This document shows, piece after piece, positions 36,081-42,542 of a DNA stretch of 42,542 nucleotides; the stretch's first letter is position 1; each line of letters begins with the position of its first letter. This DNA is from Alphaproteobacteria bacterium (lineage in GTDB: Bacteria > Pseudomonadota > Alphaproteobacteria > Rhodobacterales > Rhodobacteraceae), in NCBI GenBank assembly GCA_009908505.1, contig JAAAPD010000008.1, positions 1 to 42,542 of the forward strand. Reading direction: 5' to 3'. Below the pieces are notes generated by a model. It worked only from the letters and a program-made list of their open reading frames with translations. It searched no databases and was not told the DNA's origin. A program made the position numbers and the translations under genes.

Positions 36081-36386
36081 TCAGGATTGCGGCAGGTCGC
36101 GGTCCAGCGGTTCCAGGCTGCCCATGCGATCGGTCCCGTCGGCCATCTCGGGCAGGTCCATGGATTCGCAGCTGCCGGCGGGCACCAGAGTCCAGGCATT
36201 GCCCTGGTAGTCGACGGTGGACGTGCCGGCGCAGGTGGTGCCGGGGCCGGCGGCGCAGTCGTTTTCACCGGCAAGGCTGACGCCGTAGCACTTGACGTTT
36301 TCCTGCGCCTGCGCGGCGGTGGTCAGGCCGGCGACCGCAGTGGCGACAGAGGCGGCCAGGGCCAGCTTGGTGGTGGTCTTGGTCAT
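36081..36386 (-). CDS. bufA: bufferin-type RiPP precursor (DUF2282, BufA1-like)
   Basis: Secreted precursor of 101 residues. A signal peptide ends after AAQA near residue 27. The mature part has four Cys (33, 44, 52, 73) in the DUF2282 pattern: [29 protein letters not shown] and VPAGSC. Bufferins of this family are copper-buffering peptides whose Cys are changed by the DUF692 enzyme. The frame is open to 36524, but the ATG at 36386 has AAGGGACC upstream and starts the signal peptide. It heads the operon with bufB, bufC and DoxX. The tail after residue 75 is acidic with no Cys. Confidence 0.9.
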   Translation of the reverse strand: MTKTTTKLALAASVATAVAGLTTAAQAQENVKCYGVSLAGENDCAAGPGTTCAGTSTVDYQGNAWTLVPAGSCESMDLPEMADGTDRMGSLEPLDRDLPQS

Positions 36387-36501
36387 GGGATCGGTCCCTT
36401 TCGTTGGAAATGCAATCGTTGTGCCGACCGAAATGGCCGGTGCCGAAAGCCTAGGACCGGTCCGGCCACACGCGCCATTCACGGGGCCGTGCATCACCGT
36501 C

Positions 36502-36509
36502 CCGTTACA
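36502..36509 (-). promoter_or_regulatory. candidate ECF-type -35 element upstream of bufA
   Basis: On the minus strand TGTAACGG occurs about 115 nt before the bufA start. It resembles the GTAAC -35 element of sigma-F-type ECF factors that drive Caulobacter buf genes. A matching CGAA or CGTC -10 box at the right distance is not clear (CCCGTGAAT is nearest), so this is tentative. Confidence 0.3.
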
Positions 36510-36530
36510 CGGCGTGAGGCCCAAGTCCCT

Positions 36531-36561
36531 AAAAAGAAACGCCCCGCGCGTGGCGGGGCGT
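36531..36561 (-). terminator. rho-independent terminator of thrS
   Basis: Read on the minus strand, a perfect 9-bp stem (ACGCCCCGC with GCGGGGCGT) and a 5-nt loop are followed by TTTCTTTTT. It is 30 nt after the thrS stop codon and separates thrS from the bufferin operon. Confidence 0.85.
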
Positions 36562-36590
36562 CAAAGGTTACAGCGCTGGCAGGTGTTTTG

Positions 36591-38570
36591 TTACAGAAGA
36601 TCCGGCGGCGTGGCCGATTTCGCAAGTTCCGCGGTGATCTCGTCGAGCGATGTTACAGAGGTCTTTTTCTCGCCCAGGCGCCGGACGGACACCGTGCGCT
36701 CTTCGACCTCGCGCGCGCCGCAGGCCAGGATCACCGGCACCTTGCCCACCGAGTGTTCGCGGACCTTGTAGTTGATCTTTTCGTTGCGGATGTCGGCCTC
36801 GGCCCGGACGCCCGCCGCCTTCAACTGCGCCACGACCTGCTGCACGTAATCGTCCGCCTCGGAGGTGATCGAGGCCACCACGACCTGGCGCGGGGCCAGC
36901 CAGAACGGCAGTTTGCCTTCCCAGTTCTCGATCAGAATGCCGATGAACCGCTCGAAGGATCCAAGGGCCGCGCGGTGCAGCATGTAGGGGCGGTGCTTTT
37001 CGCCATCGGCGGCGATATAGGTGGCGCCCAGCCGCTCGGGCAGGTTCGGGTCCACCTGGAAGGTGCCGCATTGCCAGACCCGGCCGATCGCGTCGGTCAG
37101 GTAGAAATCCAGCTTGGGACCATAGAAGGCGCCGTCGCCCGGTTCCAGCGTATAGTCGCGGCCCACGGCCTTGATGGCGTTTTCGAGCGCGCCCTCGACG
37201 TAATCCCAGCTTTCATCGGAGCCGACGCGCTTTTCGGGCCGCGTGGCGAAGCGGATCTCGAAATCGTCGAAGCCCAGTTCGCGGTAGACCTCGGCCAGGA
37301 AGTCGATGAAGCGCGCGCATTCCTCCTGGATCTGCTCTTCGGTGCAGAAGATATGCGCGTCGTCCTGGGTGAAGCCGCGCACGCGCATGATGCCGTGCAG
37401 CGCGCCCGAGGGTTCGAACCTGGCACAGGACCCGAACTCGGCCAGCCGCAGGGGCAGGTCGCGATAGGATTTCAGGCCCTGGTTGAAGACCTGCACGTGG
37501 CAGGGGCAGTTCATCGGCTTGAGCGCATTGATCCGGGTCTGGTCCTTGTTCTTGACGCCCGCATCGTCATCCTCGCCGTCGCGGCTCTCGTCCACTTCCA
37601 CCAGGAACATGTGGTGCTGATACTTGTCCCAGTGGCCGGATTTCTCCCACAGCTTGCGGTCCACGACCTGCGGCGTGTTGATTTCCTGGTAGCCGCCGGC
37701 GCGCTGCTTGCGGCGCATGTAATCCTGCAAGGTGGTGTAGACGGTCCAGCCGTTGGGGTGCCAGAAAACCTGGCCAGGGGCCTCTTCCTGCATGTGAAAC
37801 AGGTCCATCTCGCGGCCCAGCTTGCGGTGGTCGCGTTTCTCGGCCTCTTCCAGGAAATTGAGGTATTTCTTCAGTTGGTCGCGCGTCTGGAAGGCCACGC
37901 CGTAGATCCGCTGAAGCATCTGGCGGCTACTGTCGCCACGCCAATAGGCCCCCGCCACGGACATGAGTTTCCATGAATCTCCAGGTACTTGGCCGGTGTT
38001 CTGAAGGTGCGGGCCACGGCACAGATCCTGCCAGTCGCCGTGCCAGTACATGCGCAGCGGCTCGTCGCCGGGGATCGAGTCGATCAGCTCGACCTTGTAG
38101 GGTTCGCCGTTGTCCTCGTAATGCTTGATGGCGCGGGCGCGGTCCCAGACCTCGGTGGAAACCTCGTCGCGCTTGTTGATGATTTCCTTCATCTTTTTCT
38201 CGATCGCGCCGAGGTCTTCGGGGGTGAAGGGCTCTTGCCGGTCGAAATCGTAATACCAGCCGTTCTCGATCACCGGACCGATGGTCACGTTCACGTCCGG
38301 CCAGATCTCCTGCACGGCGCGGGCCATGATATGCGCCAAGTCGTGCCGGATCAGCTCCAGCGCCGGAACTTCATCCTTCATCGTGTTGATAGCAATCGAA
38401 GAATCCTCTTCGATGGGCCATTGCAGATCCCAGTGCCGGCCATTCACATGGGCCGAAATGGCCTTCTTGCGTAGCGAGGTCGAAATATCGGCCGCCACGT
38501 CGGCCGGGGTCACGCCCTTGGGAAAGGAGCGTGCATTGCCATCGGGAAAGGTCAGGGAAATATTGGCCAT
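36591..38570 (-). CDS. thrS: threonyl-tRNA synthetase
   Basis: Class II synthetase of 659 residues, slightly longer than usual (about 640). It has a TGS domain (1-62), the editing domain ([17 protein letters not shown], with the HxxxH-type pair), the catalytic core with zinc ligands starting at MNCPCH (about 354), [29 protein letters not shown], and motif 3 [22 protein letters not shown]; the anticodon-binding domain follows (about 555-650). Compared with the E. coli protein there is an acidic insertion of about 20 residues just before MNCPCH ([17 protein letters not shown]), and MNCPGH reads MNCPCH. The ATG at 38570 starts [11 protein letters not shown]. It is a single-gene unit ended by the terminator at 36531-36561. 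Confidence 0.97.
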   Translation of the reverse strand: MANISLTFPDGNARSFPKGVTPADVAADISTSLRKKAISAHVNGRHWDLQWPIEEDSSIAINTMKDEVPALELIRHDLAHIMARAVQEIWPDVNVTIGPVIENGWYYDFDRQEPFTPEDLGAIEKKMKEIINKRDEVSTEVWDRARAIKHYEDNGEPYKVELIDSIPGDEPLRMYWHGDWQDLCRGPHLQNTGQVPGDSWKLMSVAGAYWRGDSSRQMLQRIYGVAFQTRDQLKKYLNFLEEAEKRDHRKLGREMDLFHMQEEAPGQVFWHPNGWTVYTTLQDYMRRKQRAGGYQEINTPQVVDRKLWEKSGHWDKYQHHMFLVEVDESRDGEDDDAGVKNKDQTRINALKPMNCPCHVQVFNQGLKSYRDLPLRLAEFGSCARFEPSGALHGIMRVRGFTQDDAHIFCTEEQIQEECARFIDFLAEVYRELGFDDFEIRFATRPEKRVGSDESWDYVEGALENAIKAVGRDYTLEPGDGAFYGPKLDFYLTDAIGRVWQCGTFQVDPNLPERLGATYIAADGEKHRPYMLHRAALGSFERFIGILIENWEGKLPFWLAPRQVVVASITSEADDYVQQVVAQLKAAGVRAEADIRNEKINYKVREHSVGKVPVILACGAREVEERTVSVRRLGEKKTSVTSLDEITAELAKSATPPDLL

Positions 38571-38743
38571 CGGCCTTGTCTCCTCGTCGGTTTGGCGCCC
38601 ACGGAACGCCCGGTTGCGGGTATATGGTTCGGGGCGCGTTCTGCCCCCGGCACCTTACGGTGTCAAGCATGGGCGCGGTTTTGCCTCCGGGCGGGGCACG
38701 CTAGATAGACCGTGACTATTTCAACGAAGGCAGGAACGGCGTG

Positions 38744-40024
38744 ATGCGCGACCTCGGTGACGAGCTATTCGAGACCCTGGTGGAGGACACCGACCGTGCG
38801 CCCGACCTGACCGCCGCGCAGCAGGCCGCCGAGCCGGGCAATTTCCTGCGCCATGTCTGGGCGCTGTCCTTCAGCAAGCTGGCCGACGGGCTGGTCAATC
38901 CCAAGCTGGTGCTGAGTTGGCTGCTGGCGCATCTGGGCGCCGGCGCGCTCTGGACGGGGTTGCTGGTGCCGGTGCGCGAGGCCGGGGCGCTTCTGCCGCA
39001 ACTCGTGACCTCGGGCGCGATTCACGGAATGGCGCGGCGCAAATGGGCCTGGGCGGCCGGGTCGGCCGGGCAGGGGCTGGCGGCGATCGGCATGGTGGCG
39101 GTCGGGCTGACGCTGACAGGGCCCTTGGCCGGGGCCCTGATCGTCGGGCTGTTGGCGCTGCTGGCGCTGAGCCGTTCGGTCTGTTCGGTTTCCTACAAGG
39201 ACGTGCTGGGCAAGACCGTGGGCAAGAGCCGGCGGGGGGCGGCCACCGGCGCGGCGGCCTCGACGGCATCAACGGGGGTCATCCTGTTCGCCCTGGCCCT
39301 GACGCTGGACCTCGGCGACCGGCTGGTACTGGTGCTTGGGGCCCTGACCCTGGCTGCGGCGGCCTGGCTGATCGCGGGCGTGGCCATGGCGCTGATGCGC
39401 GAAGAGGCGCAGCCGGGCGAGGCGCTGTCCGCCCGCCAGTCCATCGCACAGCTGTCCATCCTGAAGGACCGGCCACAGCTGGCCCGGTTCATCGCCGCCC
39501 GCGCGGCGCTGGTCGGCACGGCGCTGGCGCCGCCCTACCTGGTGCTGCTGGCGTCGGGCGAGAACGCAGCGCGGCAGTTGGGCGCGCTGCTGCTGGCCTC
39601 GGCGGTGGCCTCGTTCCTGTCCTCCTTCGTCTGGGGGCGGCTGAGCGATCGGTCGGCGCGGCGCGTGCTGATCCTTGCCGGGTTGGTCGGCGCGGCCGCG
39701 CTGGGGCTGGCACTGGCCGTCGATGGTGTGGGCCTTTCGGGAACCAGCTGGGCCATCCCGGCGGTTCTGTTCCTGCTGATGGTGGCCTATCACGGCGTGC
39801 GCATGGCGCGGTCCACCTACCTGGTGGACATGGCCCGCCCCGAGGACCGGGCGGCCTATACGGCCGTGTCAAATACCCTGGTCGGTCTCTTTCTGCTGCT
39901 GGCCGGTGCGCTCAGCGCGGGGTTGGCCGCCATGTCGGTGCCCCTTGCACTGGGGGCGTTCCTTGTGATGTCTCTTGCGGGCACGTGGATCGCGGCAGGA
40001 CTGGACGAGGTGGAACATGGCTGA
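38744..40024 (+). CDS. MFS-type transporter
   Basis: Membrane protein of 426 residues with about 12 hydrophobic segments. A 30-residue acidic N-terminal tail comes first, then FSKLADGLVNPKLVLSWLLAHLGA. The central loop GKSRRGAATG and the WGRLSDRSARRVLILAG motif between the second-half spans are MFS hallmarks. The substrate is unknown. GTG 38741 and ATG 38744 are adjacent; I prefer the ATG, 8 nt after AGGA. Its 3' end overlaps the alpha/beta hydrolase by 8 bases, so the two are co-expressed and may share a substrate. Confidence 0.85.
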   Translation: MRDLGDELFETLVEDTDRAPDLTAAQQAAEPGNFLRHVWALSFSKLADGLVNPKLVLSWLLAHLGAGALWTGLLVPVREAGALLPQLVTSGAIHGMARRKWAWAAGSAGQGLAAIGMVAVGLTLTGPLAGALIVGLLALLALSRSVCSVSYKDVLGKTVGKSRRGAATGAAASTASTGVILFALALTLDLGDRLVLVLGALTLAAAAWLIAGVAMALMREEAQPGEALSARQSIAQLSILKDRPQLARFIAARAALVGTALAPPYLVLLASGENAARQLGALLLASAVASFLSSFVWGRLSDRSARRVLILAGLVGAAALGLALAVDGVGLSGTSWAIPAVLFLLMVAYHGVRMARSTYLVDMARPEDRAAYTAVSNTLVGLFLLLAGALSAGLAAMSVPLALGAFLVMSLAGTWIAAGLDEVEHG

Positions 40025-40757
40025 GGACTTCGAAACCCCGCAGGGACGGCGGATCGCCTGGAATCACACCGCGGGCGCGGCCCCGACCGTGGTATTCTGT
40101 AGCGGGTTCAAGTCCGACATGGAGGGCACGAAGGCCGTCCACCTGGAAAACTGGGCCAACGCGCGCGGGCAGGGGTTCGTGCGCTTCGACTATTCCGGGC
40201 ACGGGATCAGTGGCGGCGCCTTCACCGATGGCGCGATCGGCGACTGGTTCGAGGATACCTGCGCCGTGCTGGACCGTATCGGCGGGCCGGTCGTGCTGGT
40301 GGGATCGTCCATGGGGGGCTGGATTTCGCTGTTGGTCGCGCGCGAGCGGCCGGAACAGGTCGCGGGGCTTGTCACCATCGCGGCGGCGCCGGATTTCACC
40401 GAGGACAGCATGTGGGCGGGGTTCGATGCCGACCAGCGCGCGGCGCTGGAGCGCGACGGTCAGGTCGCGCTGCCCTCCGACTACGGCGAGCCCTATGTCA
40501 TTACCCGCCGCCTGATCGAGGAGGGGCGCGATCGGCTGGTGCTGCGCGCGCCGCTGTCGCTGCCTTTCCCGGTGCGGTTCCTGCAGGGCACGGCGGATGC
40601 GGATGTGGAGATGTCCGTGGCCCTGCGCCTGCTGGACCATGCCGAAGGTTCGGACATGCGCCTGACCCTGGTGGAGGGGGCCGATCACCGGTTTTCCGAT
40701 CCCGATTGCCTGGCCCTGATCGAAGGCAGTGTCGAAGAGGTGTTGGCGCGGATCTAG
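40017..40757 (+). CDS. alpha/beta-fold hydrolase
   Basis: Cytosolic hydrolase of 246 residues. Nucleophile elbow GSSMGG has Ser98; the family-type segments VVFCSGFKSDM (oxyanion strand), RFDYSGHGIS, FLQGTADADV (catalytic Asp candidate) and VEGADHRFS (catalytic His) follow. Its pattern is closest to acylaminoacyl or ester hydrolases; the substrate is not clear. The ATG at 40017 overlaps the upstream transporter gene, so the longer frame from 39975 is not used. Confidence 0.88.
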   Translation: MAEDFETPQGRRIAWNHTAGAAPTVVFCSGFKSDMEGTKAVHLENWANARGQGFVRFDYSGHGISGGAFTDGAIGDWFEDTCAVLDRIGGPVVLVGSSMGGWISLLVARERPEQVAGLVTIAAAPDFTEDSMWAGFDADQRAALERDGQVALPSDYGEPYVITRRLIEEGRDRLVLRAPLSLPFPVRFLQGTADADVEMSVALRLLDHAEGSDMRLTLVEGADHRFSDPDCLALIEGSVEEVLARI

Positions 40758-40802
40758 CGGGGCGGCTGCGCGGCGCAGGTTTGCCTCGGTGGCGCCTCGG
40801 GC

Positions 40803-40876
40803 GGGGGGCTGTCTGCCCCCCTCGGCCCTGCTGGCTAATTCCCCCCGACGGTATTTACGACCCAAAGAAACAGGCC
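40803..40876 (+). repeat. possible Rhodobacteraceae intergenic repeat with hairpin
   Basis: A perfect stem GGGGGGC / GCCCCCC (40803-40809 with 40815-40821) is followed by TCGGCCCTG..., then CCCCCCGACGGTATTTACGACC and an AAAGAAA tail. This sequence resembles a recurrent intergenic element I associate with Rhodobacteraceae genomes (CCCCGG-GTATTT-CAAAGAAA); this is from memory, with a single copy here. It may also act as a terminator for the hydrolase. Confidence 0.35.
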
Positions 40877-40950
40877 CCTGACCCCACGTTTCGCTTTGGA
40901 TGCGGGGGGCCGTGGTGTTGAGATGGCACCGGAGCTACGGGGAGGGTGCG

Positions 40951-42309
40951 ATGGCGTTAACGATGGGACAGAAGGCGGGGTGGGGGCTGGCCGACCTGGG
41001 CGTGGTGGTCTTCGTGGTGGTCAAACAATTGCTGGTACTGGCCTTCCTGACCTCTTACCTGGGTGTGCCTGCGGGTATTGCCGGGGCCGCAACGACCGCT
41101 GTGCTTGTCTTCGACATGATCACCGATCCGCTGATCGGCTACCTGTCGGACCGCACCGACAGCCGGTTCGGGCGGCGCGCCCCCTGGATGGTGGCGGGGG
41201 CGATCGTGATGGTGGCGGGCATGGTCGGCCTTTTCGCCGTGCCCGAGGGCGTGCGGGGAACGGCGGCCCTGCCATGGGTCCTGGGATTTTTCTGCCTGGC
41301 CACAGTAGGGTTCACCATGGTGGCCATTCCCTACGGCGCCCTGGCCGGCGAGATCACCGAGGACGGGCGCGAGCGGTCGCAGATGACCGCCTGGCGCATG
41401 GGCTTCGCCAGTGTCGGCATCCTGGTGGGCGGCGCGCTGGTGCCCGGTTTGGCGGCCAATGGCGGTCATGCTCATGCCGCGCTTGTCGTGTCGCCCCTGA
41501 TCCTTGGGGCGATCTGGTTTTCTGTCTGGTCGATCCGGGATGCGCCGCGGCATCCGACGCCTTCCTCCGTCAGCCCGGCCGAGATGCTGCGCCACGTCTT
41601 CGGCAACAGGCCCTTCATGGCCCTGGCCGCGCTTTACGGTGTAATGACGCTGGCCATCGCGTTGATCACCGCCGGGCTGCCCTTCGCGGCGATCTACCTG
41701 ATCGCGGATACGGGCGACACCCCGCTCTCGGCCGCCGCGCAAGCCCTGACGGTGCTGTCCCTGCTGTTCGCCGCGTTCACGCTGGGCTCGATCCTCAGCC
41801 AGGCGGGATGGGTCTGGGCCTCGGCGCGGCTGGGCAAGCTGGCGGCGCTGGTGCTGGGGCTTTGCCTTTATATCCTGCTCCTCTTCGGGCTGTTCGCCGC
41901 ACTGCCCTCGGTGAACGTGACGGCCATCGCGGGGGTCTTTGTGCTGGCGGGGATGACCAACGGCGCCTACCAGCAAATCCCCTGGGCCATGTATCCCGAC
42001 CTGATGGACGTGACCCGCGCCCGCACAGGAGCGGCGATCGAGGGCGGCTTCTCGGCGATCTGGTTGTTCGGGCAGAAACTGGCCAATGCCTTGGCGCCGG
42101 GCGCGCTGGGCCTGATCCTTGGCGCCTATGGCTGGCAGGAGACGACACAGGGGCGCGTCGAACAGGGCGCCGCCGCCCTGCGCGCGCTGCATGTGTCGGT
42201 CACGCTGGTGCCGGCGGGTATCCTGGCGCTGGCGGTGCTGGGGCTGTGGGCGGTCTACCGGCCAAGGGCGGCACACGCGCTGGCCACGGCCCGAGCGATT
42301 GGGGCTTGA
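40951..42309 (+). CDS. glycoside-pentoside-hexuronide (GPH)-type MFS transporter
   Basis: Cation:sugar symporter-type protein of 452 residues with about 12 spans. The signature FDMITDPLIGYLSDRTDSRFGRRAPW of GPH/MelB-like carriers is complete, as is the second-half YPDLMDVTRARTGAAIEGGF loop with acidic residues. The open frame starts at 40900, but ATG 40951 follows GGGGAGGGTGCG. It is preceded by a 193-nt gap. GPH carriers import sugars with sodium or protons; the sugar is not known, and many family members have no assigned substrate. Confidence 0.88.
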   Translation: MALTMGQKAGWGLADLGVVVFVVVKQLLVLAFLTSYLGVPAGIAGAATTAVLVFDMITDPLIGYLSDRTDSRFGRRAPWMVAGAIVMVAGMVGLFAVPEGVRGTAALPWVLGFFCLATVGFTMVAIPYGALAGEITEDGRERSQMTAWRMGFASVGILVGGALVPGLAANGGHAHAALVVSPLILGAIWFSVWSIRDAPRHPTPSSVSPAEMLRHVFGNRPFMALAALYGVMTLAIALITAGLPFAAIYLIADTGDTPLSAAAQALTVLSLLFAAFTLGSILSQAGWVWASARLGKLAALVLGLCLYILLLFGLFAALPSVNVTAIAGVFVLAGMTNGAYQQIPWAMYPDLMDVTRARTGAAIEGGFSAIWLFGQKLANALAPGALGLILGAYGWQETTQGRVEQGAAALRALHVSVTLVPAGILALAVLGLWAVYRPRAAHALATARAIGA

Positions 42310-42369
42310 TCCGGTCCGGCGCGCGTGAACAATCTGGCCTGTGCGGGCACGTGAACTGTTGGGGCAGCA

Positions 42370-42542
42370 ATGATCGAAACACTTGTGCTATTGCCGGACA
42401 TGCTGTCCGACGCGCGGGGCTGGGCCACAGTCAGCACGGTGATCGGCCATGAACGTCCGGTCATGTTCGCCCCGGTCTGGACCGGCGACCGGATCGAGGA
42501 GATGGCCTCGTCCATCCTGTCCGGTGCGCCTGCGAAATTCGC
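42370..42542 (+). CDS. alpha/beta-fold hydrolase (partial, C-terminus off window)
   Basis: The first 57 residues of a reading frame that runs off the right edge. It begins MIETLVLLPDMLSDARGWATV, which is the oxyanion-strand opening of small alpha/beta hydrolases, and continues with HERPVMFAPVWTGDRIEEMASSIL. The catalytic Ser is beyond the edge, so the call rests on the start alone. The ATG at 42370 has only a weak GGGGCAG site. It is 60 nt after the GPH transporter, repeating the transporter plus hydrolase pattern seen upstream. Confidence 0.65.
   Translation, partial: MIETLVLLPDMLSDARGWATVSTVIGHERPVMFAPVWTGDRIEEMASSILSGAPAKF

Overview
The window looks like chromosomal DNA of a marine Rhodobacteraceae (Roseobacter-type alphaproteobacterium). 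This is inferred from high GC, the house-keeping order dacA-tmk-holB-tatD-MBL hydrolase, the thrS and cold-shock sequences, and the abundance of ABC uptake systems; no rRNA or phylogenetic marker was compared. There is one tRNA, and no insertion sequence, integrase or CRISPR array was seen.

Layout. (1) 1-7119: a LacI-controlled catabolic island on the minus strand, visibly lower in GC than the rest. It holds a sugar-type (CUT1) ABC transporter (permease cut by the window edge, binding protein, ATPase) together with an M81/MlrC-type metallopeptidase and an M24-fold protein. The divergent lacI-type gene and two matching TAAACCGGTTTA operators (upstream of the binding protein and in the lacI/M24 gap) define a small regulon. 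(2) 7356-10048: a LysR regulator divergent from a three-gene redox unit (NADP-binding oxidoreductase, an SDR without its YxxxK residues, an ABM-fold monooxygenase-like protein), followed by a lone DUF2182 membrane protein (10328-11113). (3) 11404-16874: a polyamine-type ABC operon (ATPase, binding protein, two permeases) with strong hairpins on both sides of the binding-protein gene and two unusually enlarged permeases, closed by a clear terminator. (4) 16927-23385, minus strand: AEC permease, MBL hydrolase, TatD, HolB, Tmk, D-Ala-D-Ala carboxypeptidase and a SPOR lipoprotein, tightly packed as one operon.

(5) 23622-32642, plus strand: tRNA-Ser(UGA), then a compact hyuA-hyuB-acetoacetyl-CoA synthetase-xylulokinase operon, and a separate aldehyde dehydrogenase of the ketoglutarate-semialdehyde type. 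The coupling of HyuA/HyuB (the superfamily that includes acetone carboxylase) to acetoacetyl-CoA synthetase suggests a pathway through acetoacetate or a similar beta-keto acid. (6) 32761-33898: cold-shock protein, an ArsC/Spx-like protein and a small membrane protein. (7) 33855-36386, minus strand: a complete bufferin-type RiPP operon (DUF2282 precursor, DUF692/MNIO enzyme, DUF2063 partner, DoxX), which in related systems makes a copper-binding, cysteine-modified periplasmic peptide. This is the most striking system in the window. (8) 36591-38570: thrS. (9) 38744-42542, plus strand: two transporter plus alpha/beta-hydrolase pairs, the last hydrolase cut by the window edge.

All function calls come from reading motifs and neighbourhood by eye; no database search was run.
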